DNA from: Lachnospiraceae bacterium UBA1748
GTDB taxonomy: Bacteria; Bacillota; Clostridia; Lachnospirales; Lachnospiraceae
Assembly (NCBI GenBank): GCA_002314855.1
Contig: DCHQ01000069.1
Location: 19,711-67,333, forward strand
Reading direction: 5' to 3'
DNA length: 47,623 nucleotides
In this document: piece by piece, positions 35,270 to 44,054 of the stretch
Layout: each line of letters opens with the position of its first letter
Numbering within the stretch: the stretch's first letter is position 1
Translations under genes and position numbers: made by a program
Notes under the pieces: model-generated
What the model saw: the letters and a program-made list of their open reading frames with translations, nothing else
Database searches by the model: none
What the model was told of the DNA's origin: nothing

Positions 35270-36397
35270 ATGGTTGAATTAGACCAGATGAAATCGGAGA
35301 TACTATCCTACAAGGATACACTAAAAGAAGTCATAGACTCTCTTTCCTTGGATAGTAAAGTCCGTCGTATAGAAGAATTAGAACTGGAAATGGCTGAGCC
35401 TGGCTTTTGGGATAATCCAGAGCGTTCCAATAAGATTATGAAGGATGCTAAGAATCTTAAAGATACAGTAGACCTTCTTAATGGGCTTAACACATCATAT
35501 GACGATATCCTTACTCTTATTGAGATGGGATATGAGGAAAATGATGCAGCTATGATTCCAGATATCAGAGCTGAACTTGATGACTTTATTGAGAAACTCG
35601 ATGGAGTTAGACTTAAGACATTACTTACTGGTCAGTATGATAACAGCAATGCAATCCTTCGTATCAATGCTGGTGCGGGTGGAACAGAGAGCTGTGACTG
35701 GGCTAGTATGTTATACAGAATGTATTCTAAATGGGCTGAAAAGAAGGGCTTTGACCTTGAAGTTCTCGATATGCTTGATGGTGATGAGGCAGGTATTAAG
35801 TCTGTATCATTTCAGGTTAATGGAGAGAATGCCTATGGATATCTTAAGTCTGAGCAGGGTGTTCATCGATTAGTTAGAATTTCACCATTCAATGCTCAGG
35901 GTAAGCGTCAGACATCATTTGTTTCGCTTGATGTAATGCCAGAAATTGAGGGTGATGGTGGTATTGAGATTCGTGACGAGGATATTCGTATAGATACCTA
36001 TAGATCAAGTGGTGCTGGTGGTCAGCATATCAATAAGACATCATCAGCTATTCGTATTACACACTTCCCATCAGGTGTAGTTGTGCAGTGTCAGAATGAG
36101 CGTTCACAGCACATGAACAAAGACAAGGCTATGCAGATGCTTCGCGGTAAGCTCCTTGCACTCAAGGAACAGGAAGAAGAAGCTAAGCTTAAGGGAATAC
36201 AGGGGGATCTTAAATCAATTAATTTTGGTAGCCAGATTCGTTCATATTTCCTTCAGCCATATCAGATGGTTAAGGATCATAGAACAGGCGAAGAATGTGC
36301 CAATGCAGATGGCGTACTTGATGGCGATATTGATAGATATATCAATGCATACCTTAAGAAAAAGAGCCAGGGTCTGTTAGAAGAAAATATTGAGTAG
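35270..36397 (+). CDS. prfB: Peptide chain release factor 2, without programmed frameshift
   Basis: RF2 ends translation at UAA and UGA. The 375-residue protein has the stop-codon recognition motif SPF (205-207) and the catalytic GGQ (250-252). In many bacteria the gene has an in-frame UGA near codon 25 that needs a +1 shift. Here the corresponding region (SLSLDSKVRR, near residue 25-33) reads through in one frame with no CTT-TGA site, so autoregulation by frameshift is absent. SD AAGGTGA precedes ATG 35270. Confidence 0.97.
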   Translation: MVELDQMKSEILSYKDTLKEVIDSLSLDSKVRRIEELELEMAEPGFWDNPERSNKIMKDAKNLKDTVDLLNGLNTSYDDILTLIEMGYEENDAAMIPDIRAELDDFIEKLDGVRLKTLLTGQYDNSNAILRINAGAGGTESCDWASMLYRMYSKWAEKKGFDLEVLDMLDGDEAGIKSVSFQVNGENAYGYLKSEQGVHRLVRISPFNAQGKRQTSFVSLDVMPEIEGDGGIEIRDEDIRIDTYRSSGAGGQHINKTSSAIRITHFPSGVVVQCQNERSQHMNKDKAMQMLRGKLLALKEQEEEAKLKGIQGDLKSINFGSQIRSYFLQPYQMVKDHRTGEECANADGVLDGDIDRYINAYLKKKSQGLLEENIE

Positions 36398-36422
36398 ATT
36401 AATACCCACTAGGTTAAAAGAA

Positions 36423-36456
36423 AAATGGTTATGAAGTTAAAACTTCATAACCATTT
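36423..36456 (+). terminator. Bidirectional terminator after prfB
   Basis: Bases 36423-36436 and 36443-36456 are perfect 14-bp arms flanked by A and T runs. It can serve prfB and the convergent membrane protein gene that ends at 36460. Confidence 0.9.
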
Positions 36457-36459
36457 ATT

Positions 36460-37188
36460 TTATTGCTCATCATCTGTTTCCTTAATTTTACAAAGCTGTA
36501 GGTAAAGGCTTGCTTCGCTAGTGTACATATAAGGGTATACGTACAAAAGACCTATACCGCATGAAAGAACTCCAAGTATAATCAGAGGAATAAAATATAG
36601 TTTTAAAAGTAATATTTTAAAGAACTGATTACGTGATAGCCATAGTCCTGTCACCATAGCCTTGGCACTGCTTATATTTGGAATATCAGATACCAGATAG
36701 TAAGCAGGTAGAAGACGAATATCAATTATCCAAAATATGAGTGCTCCTAATATAAGAGCAATAAGAAGCATAATTGAATAGGTTATTTTTGAAGAGTCAA
36801 ACATATACACAATTATATATGCAGGTAAATAACATATCTGTTGGAATACTGCCAGGCTAATAGCTAATCCTGACTTTCCGCCGCCTTCTTTTATAAAACT
36901 GTTATATACGTTACTTGAAGCAGGCTTCTTTCCAATGGCGATATCTAAAAAGTAAGCAACCATTGATATTTTGTACTTGATGCATATCGCGCTGATGACA
37001 AGTGAAGCAATGATTCCGATTGAGAAAGCTAGTACACTTGTATCGTGATTGAAAAGTTCTGCTACTGTTTCAAGAAACAGCATAAATATGAAATATGAAA
37101 TTGTTATTAGTAGAGCCTGTCCATAGTGGCCTTGCAGTCTGCCTCTGGCACGGGCTGTTATTTCTGATAATTTAATGGATGGATTCAT
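36460..37188 (-). CDS. DUF975-type integral membrane protein
   Basis: The 242-residue protein has about six membrane helices and a short charged N-terminus (SEITARARGRLQGHYGQALL). The C-terminal motif GVLSCGIGLLYVYPYMYTSEASLY matches my memory of the DUF975 family, common in Firmicutes and of unknown function. It is the last gene of a three-gene minus-strand operon. Its SD (AAGGAAG) touches the stop codon of the previous gene, so translation is probably coupled. Confidence 0.75.
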   Translation of the reverse strand: MNPSIKLSEITARARGRLQGHYGQALLITISYFIFMLFLETVAELFNHDTSVLAFSIGIIASLVISAICIKYKISMVAYFLDIAIGKKPASSNVYNSFIKEGGGKSGLAISLAVFQQICYLPAYIIVYMFDSSKITYSIMLLIALILGALIFWIIDIRLLPAYYLVSDIPNISSAKAMVTGLWLSRNQFFKILLLKLYFIPLIILGVLSCGIGLLYVYPYMYTSEASLYLQLCKIKETDDEQ

Positions 37189-37199
37189 TATTGTCTTCC

Positions 37200-37688
37200 T
37201 TATACAGCAGCATCCACATTGGAACCTACTATGGCATCGCGCTGAGCGGATTTCATATTGGCACCGTAAGGGTTATCCTTTGGGTAGGCAATTTTAGTGG
37301 TTGTAGTACCGCCTGCTACGTATGCTTTGCCACATTCAGGGCATATAGCAGTTTTTAATGCAACACTTGCCTGAAGAACCTTGCCATTTTTTTGCTCAGC
37401 TTTATTGTAAGCATTGGCAACATGTTCTTTTTCATGACTCATAACTCTAGCTCCAACAGAACTAGGATTAATCTTAGTAGGAGACTTAAAAGAAACCATT
37501 TCATCAGAGCCATCCACATATTTTCTATTCTTACATGTCTGACATTCTGCTTTCTTGCTGGCTCCTTTTATAGGGTCATCGATATTCGATTGTGAATCTC
37601 TGGATAATGGATCAAGCGAAGGAGTATTACCATTTTGGTAATCACTGTAGCCGTAACCATATCCAAAAATATTAAAGCCACCTATCAT
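37200..37688 (-). CDS. Cys-rich HExxH protein, SprA-related-like
   Basis: The 162-residue protein has a Gly/Tyr-rich start (GYGYGYSDY), two Cys pairs (C49/C52 in CQTC and C116/C119 in CPEC), and an HExxH motif, HEKEH, at 85-89. The motif SHEKEHVANAYNKAE resembles small SprA-related putative metallopeptidases. The four cysteines could hold a second metal. No signal peptide is evident. It lies between genes for two membrane proteins, 17 nt after one and 11 nt before the other, suggesting a membrane-linked job. Enzyme activity is a guess from HExxH alone. Confidence 0.65.
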   Translation of the reverse strand: MIGGFNIFGYGYGYSDYQNGNTPSLDPLSRDSQSNIDDPIKGASKKAECQTCKNRKYVDGSDEMVSFKSPTKINPSSVGARVMSHEKEHVANAYNKAEQKNGKVLQASVALKTAICPECGKAYVAGGTTTTKIAYPKDNPYGANMKSAQRDAIVGSNVDAAV

Positions 37689-37705
37689 TTATATTCCTCA
37701 GTTTG

Positions 37706-38056
37706 TTACTCTGCTGAAAAGCTGTTCGAATATTCTTCAACGGTCATACCAGTTAATTCCTGAAATGTTTTATTGGTTTCAGCACGGAATAAATCGTCAT
37801 TCATGTACATCCATATAGATGTGGCAGACATAACAATAGCAATCGTTATACCTAGTAGAGAAGTGACAATTCCCGCTTTGGCCTGACCTGTCATTTTAGT
37901 ATCATAACCCTTGGAAAGAACAGCAATAATTATTGCGATACTTCCAAGAAAGAGTGGTATCAGTACAGTTTGTACAAGAACTATGGAAAGTAAACCCATA
38001 ACACAAGCCGCGCTTGCCATATTATTTGGTTGAGGTCTTCTTACATTTGTCTCCAT
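37706..38056 (-). CDS. Small DUF4190-like membrane protein
   Basis: This 116-residue protein has two to three membrane segments (about 13-46 and 61-83) joined by a loop with the KAGIVTSLLGI motif typical of DUF4190-like small proteins. A C-terminal acidic tail (TGMTVEEYSNSFSAE) lies outside or inside the membrane. SD AGGAG lies 8 nt before ATG. It is the first gene of the operon. Function unknown. Confidence 0.65.
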   Translation of the reverse strand: METNVRRPQPNNMASAACVMGLLSIVLVQTVLIPLFLGSIAIIIAVLSKGYDTKMTGQAKAGIVTSLLGITIAIVMSATSIWMYMNDDLFRAETNKTFQELTGMTVEEYSNSFSAE

Positions 38057-38083
38057 CGATACTACTCCTATTTTAGTACTTAT

Positions 38084-38148
38084 ATTTTATCATTTATAAA
38101 AGCTATGGTCAAAATCAAACTTGCGTTTTTCTTACCATATTTTATAAT
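38084..38148. promoter_or_regulatory. Divergent promoters for the membrane operon and tex
   Basis: Minus strand: TTGACC (complement of 38107-38112), 17 nt, TAAAAT (complement of 38084-38089). Plus strand: TTGCGT (38121-38126), 16 nt, TATAAT (38143-38148). Both are well placed for the genes on either side. The minus -10 region shares TGATAAAATATA with the secA and lysozyme promoters. Confidence 0.65.
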
Positions 38149-38189
38149 ATTTCTTGGCGAGTATTACTAGATTATAAGGAGATATATCG

Positions 38190-40556
38190 ATGGATATTAA
38201 TGAAGTAATTGCAAAAGAACTTAGCATAGCCAAGGGGCAGGTAGAGGCAACTGTCAAGCTGATTGACGAGGGTAATACAATTCCTTTTATTGCCAGATAC
38301 CGAAAGGAAGCAACAGGATCTCTTAATGATGAAGTGCTTCGTAATCTTTATGAGAGACTTACATACCTTCGTAATCTTGAAGAGAGAAAAGCCCAGGTTA
38401 TTTCGAGCATAGAAGAACAGGAAAAAATGACTCCTGAACTCAAAGAGAAGATTGAAAGTGCAATGACTTTAGTAGTTGTTGAAGACCTTTACAGACCATA
38501 TAAGCCAAAGCGTAAAACAAGAGCAAGTATAGCAAAAGAAAAAGGTCTTGAGCCACTTGCAGAGCTTATTCTTTCGCAGAGCATGACTACTCCTTTGGAA
38601 GAAGCAGCAGCTCAGTATGTAAGCGAGGAGAAGGGCGTTAAAGATGCAGCTGAAGCGATTGAGGGTGCTAAGGATATCATTGCAGAAATGATTTCTGATG
38701 ATGCAGAGAACAGATCAGCCATTAGAAAACTCACATTTGATGCAGGAAAGATTTCTTCAAAGGCCAAGGATGAGAAGGCTGAAAGCGTATATGAAATGTA
38801 CTATGCATTTGAAGAAGCAGTATCAAAAATTGCAGGACATAGAGTTCTTGCGCTTAATAGAGGCGAGAATGAGAAGATACTGGTAGTCAAGGTTGAGGCT
38901 CCAGAGCAGAATATTATTGACTATCTTGCTGGCAAGATTATTAAGGGTAATAACGATATTACAAGACCAGTTCTTGAGGCAGTAATTATTGATAGCTATC
39001 AGCGTCTTATAGCACCAGCAGTAGAACGTGAGATTAGAAGTGAACTTACAGAAAAGGCCGAGGACGGAGCAATTACTGTATTTGGTAAGAACTTAAAGCA
39101 GCTTCTTATGCAGCAGCCAATCGCTGGTAAGACAGTACTTGGTTGGGATCCTGCATTCCGTACAGGATGTAAGCTTTCAGTTGTAGATCCAACTGGTAAA
39201 GTGCTTGCTACTACAGTTATTTATCCTACAGCACCTCAGAACAAAGTTGAGGAATCTAAAGCGGTTGTAAAGAAGCTTATTAAGCAGTATGGAATAGATC
39301 TTATTTCACTTGGTAATGGTACAGCATCAAGAGAATCCGAGCAGGTTATTGTACAGCTTATTAAAGAAGTAGAGCGTCCAGTTCAGTATGTTATTGTTAA
39401 TGAAGCAGGAGCTTCTGTTTATTCAGCAAGTAAGCTTGCAACAGAAGAGTTCCCTAATTTTGATGTAGGACAAAGATCTGCTACTTCAATGGCAAGACGT
39501 CTTCAGGATCCGCTTGCAGAGCTTGTTAAGATAGATCCTAAGTCTATCGGTGTTGGTCAGTATCAGCATGATATGAATCAGAAAAAGCTTGGTGATGCGC
39601 TTAGCGGTGTGGTAGAAGACTGCGTTAACCGTGTTGGAGTTGACCTTAATACAGCATCAGCTCCTCTTCTTGAGTATATTTCAGGTATTTCTAAACCAAT
39701 AGCCAAGAATATTGTTGAGTATCGTGAGGCTAATGGTAAGTTTACTAATCGTAAGCAGCTTCTTAAGGTTGCCAAGCTTGGACCAAAGGCATTCGAGCAG
39801 TGCGCAGGTTTTATGCGAATTACTGATGGCGATAATCCTCTTGATGCTACAGGTGTACATCCAGAAAGCTATGATGCAGTTAGTAAGCTTATGGAAGCAT
39901 TATCATTCACAATGGATGACGTAGTGGAAGCTCAAAAGAAGGCCAAAGAAGAGGCTAAGAAGGAATCTAAAAAAGAAAACAAGGCTGAAAAGGCTCCTAA
40001 GAAAGAGAAGCAGTTTGTAGTTAAGAACACTGGTAGTGTATTTGGCGCAGCACTTGCGGCAGCATTAAATGGTTCTAATGTTAAGCTTGCTGACGATAAT
40101 ACAGCTACTAATAGCAAGGAAAATAAGGAAAGTACATCATCTTCTATTGGAGATTTAGAGAAACGAGTTAAGGATAAAAAGAAACTTGCTGCTGAGCTTG
40201 GTATTGGAGAGATTACCCTTACAGATATATTAAAGGAACTTCAAAAGCCAGCCAGAGATCCAAGAGAGGATATGCCAGCTCCAATCTTAAGTAGTGATGT
40301 TCTTGAGCTTACAGATCTTAAGAAGGGTATGATACTTAAGGGAACAGTTCGTAATGTAATTGACTTTGGCGTTTTTGTAGACATAGGTGTTCATCAGGAT
40401 GGACTTGTTCATATCTCTCAGATTACAGATAGATATATTAAGCATCCACTTGAAGCTGTCAGCGTTGGCGATATTGTGGACGTTCAGGTACTCGATGTTG
40501 ATGTGGCCAAGAAGCGTATTTCACTTACTATGAAAATTAAGAAAGAATCAAAATAA
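38190..40556 (+). CDS. tex: Tex-family RNA-binding transcription accessory protein
   Basis: Tex is a conserved nucleic-acid-binding protein linked to transcription. The 788-residue protein has the Tex N-terminal helical region (IPFIARYRKEATGSLND, VEDLYRPYKPKRKTRA), a YqgF-like domain (LGWDPAFRTGCKLSVVD), a helix-hairpin-helix region (DLNTASAPLLEYISGISK), and a C-terminal S1 domain (KGTVRNVIDFGVFVDIGVHQ to end). A Lys/Glu/Ala-rich linker (about 581-620) and a following Asn/Ser-rich stretch lie between the HhH and S1 parts. They make it some 60 residues longer than usual. Confidence 0.95.
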   Translation: MDINEVIAKELSIAKGQVEATVKLIDEGNTIPFIARYRKEATGSLNDEVLRNLYERLTYLRNLEERKAQVISSIEEQEKMTPELKEKIESAMTLVVVEDLYRPYKPKRKTRASIAKEKGLEPLAELILSQSMTTPLEEAAAQYVSEEKGVKDAAEAIEGAKDIIAEMISDDAENRSAIRKLTFDAGKISSKAKDEKAESVYEMYYAFEEAVSKIAGHRVLALNRGENEKILVVKVEAPEQNIIDYLAGKIIKGNNDITRPVLEAVIIDSYQRLIAPAVEREIRSELTEKAEDGAITVFGKNLKQLLMQQPIAGKTVLGWDPAFRTGCKLSVVDPTGKVLATTVIYPTAPQNKVEESKAVVKKLIKQYGIDLISLGNGTASRESEQVIVQLIKEVERPVQYVIVNEAGASVYSASKLATEEFPNFDVGQRSATSMARRLQDPLAELVKIDPKSIGVGQYQHDMNQKKLGDALSGVVEDCVNRVGVDLNTASAPLLEYISGISKPIAKNIVEYREANGKFTNRKQLLKVAKLGPKAFEQCAGFMRITDGDNPLDATGVHPESYDAVSKLMEALSFTMDDVVEAQKKAKEEAKKESKKENKAEKAPKKEKQFVVKNTGSVFGAALAAALNGSNVKLADDNTATNSKENKESTSSSIGDLEKRVKDKKKLAAELGIGEITLTDILKELQKPARDPREDMPAPILSSDVLELTDLKKGMILKGTVRNVIDFGVFVDIGVHQDGLVHISQITDRYIKHPLEAVSVGDIVDVQVLDVDVAKKRISLTMKIKKESK

Positions 40557-40578
40557 AAGTATAATATTTGTTGCATGA

Positions 40579-40608
40579 AAAAAGGACTTCAGTTTTGAAG
40601 TCCTTTTT
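40579..40608 (+). terminator. Bidirectional terminator between tex and the lysozyme gene
   Basis: Bases 40579-40591 and 40596-40608 are perfect 13-bp arms with loop GTTT. A and T runs at both ends suit both converging genes. Confidence 0.92.
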
Positions 40609-40633
40609 AATATCATTTTATTTTACTAATTCA

Positions 40634-41719
40634 TTAATAGCAGTTAAACATAATGTCTATATCAACATCGCCCTTGATACCTGGGATGCTCTGCTTAGCT
40701 GAATACTGCCATATCTCAAGTCTGTAAGGATAGTAGAGATATGTATCATAGAATGCGTACCATATCTTTTCTTCATGAATCTCGTCGATGTTAAGCATAT
40801 CGAATAAAGAATAGGTATTACCATAAATCATTGGCTCATAGCCCTTGCTTCTTACGTAGTCACAGAAATGAAGAGTAAGAGCTGTACGCTCCTCCTGAGT
40901 AAGGGCGTTACCTCTTGAGTTATTTCCATCAACCTTTTCGATATCAATAACAATAGGTCCAGTTATTTTATACTCACCCTCGATAATAGGCTCAAGGAGT
41001 GTATCAACTTCTTCTTCGATTTCTTCATTTGTTATAGCCTGTGAGAAGAAGTAAATACCAACTTCGATATCGTTTTCAAGTGCACCTTCAACGTTGTTAA
41101 TGTATTCTGTATCTTCAACAAGCTTACCGCTTACATAACCTCTGTATCCGGCACGGATGATTGCAAAATCGACATCAGCACCCTTAACCTGTTCCCAGTC
41201 TATCTTACCCTGGTATTCTGATACATCAATTCCTTTTCTAGATTTGACTGTATCTCCAACCTTTTGGGTGATAATGTTATCAGAATCAATCAAAAGAGTA
41301 TCAGGTGAAATTCCGTTAGGCTCATATGTTTCGTTGATTGGCACGAATCTATATCCGCCGCTTGAAAGAACGATTACATATTCTGGGTAAGTGTGACGGA
41401 GAAGGTCTGCAAGGTTAGCACCTTTTGTTGAAGCATATTCTTTTATATATGCCTTTAATGCCTGTTCCTTTTCAACGGCTCCTTCGTCCTTTGCTGCTGT
41501 TAACATATTATTAAGTTCGAATTCTGTATAGGTATATTCTTTTACGTTAGGATCTTCGCTTATGACATGCTTCTCTTTTTCAGCTGAATTATGTTTTAAT
41601 GTATAAACGCTTAATCCAATAGAAGCTAATGTTGTTATTCCGAGCAGTATTACTACTGGAAGAAGAGGGTTCTTTTTAAGATGTTTTCTTTTTTCTGTTT
41701 CTTTTTTAGAGTCGGTCAT
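40634..41719 (-). CDS. Membrane-anchored GH25 lysozyme
   Basis: The 361-residue protein has a lysine-rich cytoplasmic start, one membrane helix (about 19-41) acting as signal anchor, an extracellular stalk domain (60-155), and a C-terminal GH25 muramidase domain. Catalytic-site motifs are GIDVSEYQG with D165 and the D259-x-E261 pair in IVIDIEK. It probably cuts the sugar backbone of peptidoglycan during growth or division. The promoter on the minus strand (TTGTCA-18-TAAAAT) overlaps the -35 of the divergent operon. SD GGGG precedes ATG. Confidence 0.93.
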   Translation of the reverse strand: MTDSKKETEKRKHLKKNPLLPVVILLGITTLASIGLSVYTLKHNSAEKEKHVISEDPNVKEYTYTEFELNNMLTAAKDEGAVEKEQALKAYIKEYASTKGANLADLLRHTYPEYVIVLSSGGYRFVPINETYEPNGISPDTLLIDSDNIITQKVGDTVKSRKGIDVSEYQGKIDWEQVKGADVDFAIIRAGYRGYVSGKLVEDTEYINNVEGALENDIEVGIYFFSQAITNEEIEEEVDTLLEPIIEGEYKITGPIVIDIEKVDGNNSRGNALTQEERTALTLHFCDYVRSKGYEPMIYGNTYSLFDMLNIDEIHEEKIWYAFYDTYLYYPYRLEIWQYSAKQSIPGIKGDVDIDIMFNCY

Positions 41720-41756
41720 TTTAGTCCCCTTTTAGTATTCATAATTTCCAGACTAT

Positions 41757-41809
41757 ATTTTATCAAATCATGAAGTGAATTGACAATTAAATAATGAGGA
41801 AATTATAAT
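41757..41809. promoter_or_regulatory. Overlapping divergent promoters, lysozyme and YcxB-t6A operon
   Basis: Plus: TTGACA (41780-41785), 18 nt, TATAAT (41804-41809). Minus: TTGTCA (complement of 41781-41786), 18 nt, TAAAAT (complement of 41757-41762). The two -35 boxes share five base pairs, so binding is mutually exclusive. The plus promoter is followed by a terminator within about 10 nt of its predicted start. Confidence 0.7.
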
Positions 41810-41823
41810 TTGTTTATAGGATT

Positions 41824-41861
41824 AGGTTTGGTGTACATAATTGCACACCAAACCTTTTTTT
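41824..41861 (+). terminator. Leader terminator ahead of the YcxB-like gene
   Basis: Bases 41824-41834 and 41845-41855 are perfect 11-bp arms followed by seven Ts. No gene lies between the plus promoter and this hairpin, so it is either an attenuator for the downstream operon or the end of a tiny RNA of about 45 nt. On the minus strand no T tract follows. Confidence 0.85.
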
Positions 41862-41919
41862 GGTAAAATAAATTAGTTAAGGATTAATAATATAGGCTTA
41901 TTAGGAGTTGCTATAGGAT

Positions 41920-42426
41920 ATGGAAGAAAAACTTAGCAAAGAGATTACGTTATCAGTTAATATGAATGCCAATGTTCTTTATGATTATTTGGTTTATCAT
42001 GCATACTCAACTGCATCAGGAATACTTGGAACATGCTTTGGTGCACTTGGCGTTTTAGCGTTTTTGGCACAGCCAGGAGTTGATAGAGTTATGTATCTTA
42101 TATTAGGCGTAGTTCTTATTCTTTATGTGCCTGTTTCACTCAAGCTTCGTTCAATGCAGCTTATGCAGTTTACTGAAGCATATAAAAAGCCTTTAGACTA
42201 TGTATTGAATTCTGAAGGAATTACGGTATCTCAGGGAGAGGTATCTCAGACAATAGAGTGGGATAAATGCGTTAAGGCAGTGTCTACAAGACAGAGCATA
42301 GTTTTATATACAGGAAAGAACAATGCATCAATTTTTCCAAGAAAGCAGCTTGGTGATAAGCTTCCTGCATTAGTTGCAGTTTTCGCAGAAAATATGGATC
42401 CTAAGAAAGTAAGAATTAGATATTAA
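41920..42426 (+). CDS. YcxB-like membrane protein
   Basis: The 168-residue protein has two adjacent membrane helices (about 31-51 and 57-74) and a C-terminal soluble domain resembling the YcxB-like family (VLNSEGITVSQGEVSQTIEWDKCVKA, then FPRKQL). Function unknown. The SD AGGAG is 12 nt from ATG 41920, which is long, so initiation may be weak. Its TAA overlaps the ATG of tsaE (TAATG), so the two are coupled. Confidence 0.75.
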   Translation: MEEKLSKEITLSVNMNANVLYDYLVYHAYSTASGILGTCFGALGVLAFLAQPGVDRVMYLILGVVLILYVPVSLKLRSMQLMQFTEAYKKPLDYVLNSEGITVSQGEVSQTIEWDKCVKAVSTRQSIVLYTGKNNASIFPRKQLGDKLPALVAVFAENMDPKKVRIRY

Positions 42427-42854
42427 TGATATTTGAAACATATAGTGAAAAAGAAACATATGAGCTTGGCTATAAAATAGGCCAAGAGTGTAAGCCAGGA
42501 CAGGTCTATACTCTTATAGGAGACCTTGGAGTTGGCAAGACAGTATTTGTAAAAGGTGTTGCTGAAGGCATAGGTACAAAGGAGTATATTAACTCACCAA
42601 CCTTCACAATAGTTCAGGTATATGATGATGGCAGATTACCTCTTTATCATTTTGATGTATATCGCATTGAAGATGAGGATGAGATGTATGAGGTCGGATT
42701 CGATGATTATCTGTACGGCGAGGGTGTGTGCCTCATAGAGTGGGCTGATTTAGTAAAGGGGCTCATTCCAAAGGCTCATACAAGAATCGAAATCAAAAAG
42801 GATTTGGATAAAGGCTTCGATTATAGAAGTATTAGTATAGAGGAATATAAATGA
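42426..42854 (+). CDS. tsaE: tRNA t6A37 synthesis ATPase TsaE
   Basis: TsaE is the ATPase of the bacterial TsaBDE complex that adds threonylcarbamoyl to A37 of ANN-decoding tRNAs. The 142-residue protein has Walker A GDLGVGKT (32-39), NSPTFTIVQVY and FDVYRIEDEDEM, all typical. It overlaps the previous gene at TAATG and tsaB at ATGA. Confidence 0.96.
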   Translation: MIFETYSEKETYELGYKIGQECKPGQVYTLIGDLGVGKTVFVKGVAEGIGTKEYINSPTFTIVQVYDDGRLPLYHFDVYRIEDEDEMYEVGFDDYLYGEGVCLIEWADLVKGLIPKAHTRIEIKKDLDKGFDYRSISIEEYK

Positions 42855-43573
42855 AAATATTAGCAATAGATTCTTCAGGTCAAGTTGCCAGTGTGGCTTT
42901 GGCAGAGGATGATACTCTTATAGCAGAATATACAGTTGACTATAAAAAAACACATTCGCAGACTTTGTTGCCTATGCTTGATGAGATAAAGAAGATGACT
43001 GAGCTTGATCTTTCTTCTGTAGATGTAATTGCAATATCTAATGGACCAGGTTCATTTACAGGTCTTCGTATTGGCTCAGCATCGGCTAAAGGGTTAGGAC
43101 TTGCTCTTAATAAGCCATTAATCGAAGTATCTACTATAGAAGCATTAGCTTATAACCTTTATGGAATGAATGAAGCAATATGCCCTATTATGGATGCTCG
43201 CCGTGATCAGGTATATACAGGTGTATTTACTTTTAATAAGACAGGACAGTCTCCATATAGTTATGAATTTATTACTCTTGTAGAGCCTGTACCTCTTGAT
43301 ATTAGTGAACTCATATCTAAGCTTAACGATATGGGACGTGATGTTATTTTCACTGGTGATGGAATAGATGTTTATAAGGAAGTAATAGCAAAAGAGCTTA
43401 AGGTTCCATATTCATATGCAGCTTTTACAGGCAATAGACAGAAGGCAGGAAGCGTAGCATTACTAGCAATGGCTAAGGCTTCAAAGGGTGAGTTTGTTTC
43501 AGCAGATGATAGTGCACCAGTGTATCTTAGACTATCACAGGCTGAGCGTGAGCGATTAGAAAAGGATAAATAA
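42851..43573 (+). CDS. tsaB: tRNA t6A37 complex subunit TsaB
   Basis: TsaB is the inactive partner that binds TsaD in t6A synthesis. The 240-residue ASKHA-fold protein begins ILAIDSSGQVASVALAE and has ISNGPGSFTGLRIGSASAKGL and the DARRDQVYTG segment. Four-base overlap with tsaE and one-base overlap with rimI show a coupled operon. Confidence 0.96.
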   Translation: MKILAIDSSGQVASVALAEDDTLIAEYTVDYKKTHSQTLLPMLDEIKKMTELDLSSVDVIAISNGPGSFTGLRIGSASAKGLGLALNKPLIEVSTIEALAYNLYGMNEAICPIMDARRDQVYTGVFTFNKTGQSPYSYEFITLVEPVPLDISELISKLNDMGRDVIFTGDGIDVYKEVIAKELKVPYSYAAFTGNRQKAGSVALLAMAKASKGEFVSADDSAPVYLRLSQAERERLEKDK

Positions 43574-44040
43574 TGTCAGATATATTACCTGATATGAAAT
43601 GTGATGCAGTGAATGTCCGTATTATGACTGAAGCGGATGTTAGCAGCGTGGCTAATATAGAAAAACAGTGCTTTTCAGAGCCTTGGTCTGAGAATGCATT
43701 TTTGGCGGCCACAAAAGATGATAATTATATTTTTATGGTTGCTGAATGTAATGGGCAGATTGTTGGCATGGCAGGAATTATAAAAAGCTTTGACGAGGGT
43801 GATGTTACCAACGTTGCTACACACCCAGATATGCGTGGACGAGGTGTTGCAAGAAAGGTACTAAGTACACTTTTTGAGGAAGCGCTGTCACAGGGTATTA
43901 CCAGTCTTACACTGGAAGTTAGGCAGCACAATGTTGCGGCTATAAAACTCTATGAATCATTAGGATTTATATATGAGGGTAAGAGACCAGGATTTTATGA
44001 GAATCCCAAGGAGGATGCACTCATTTACTGGCGAAGATAA
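43573..44040 (+). CDS. rimI: Ribosomal protein S18 N-alanine acetyltransferase-type GNAT
   Basis: The 155-residue GNAT protein has IEKQCFSEPWSENAF at the N-terminus, the acetyl-CoA motif MRGRGVARKVLSTLFEEA and the C-terminal motif LYESLGFIYEGKRPGFYENPKEDALI, typical of RimI. The tsaB-rimI order is common in Firmicutes. Whether the substrate here is S18 is inferred from family. Confidence 0.93.
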   Translation: MSDILPDMKCDAVNVRIMTEADVSSVANIEKQCFSEPWSENAFLAATKDDNYIFMVAECNGQIVGMAGIIKSFDEGDVTNVATHPDMRGRGVARKVLSTLFEEALSQGITSLTLEVRQHNVAAIKLYESLGFIYEGKRPGFYENPKEDALIYWRR

Positions 44041-44054
44041 TTAAAAGGATAATT

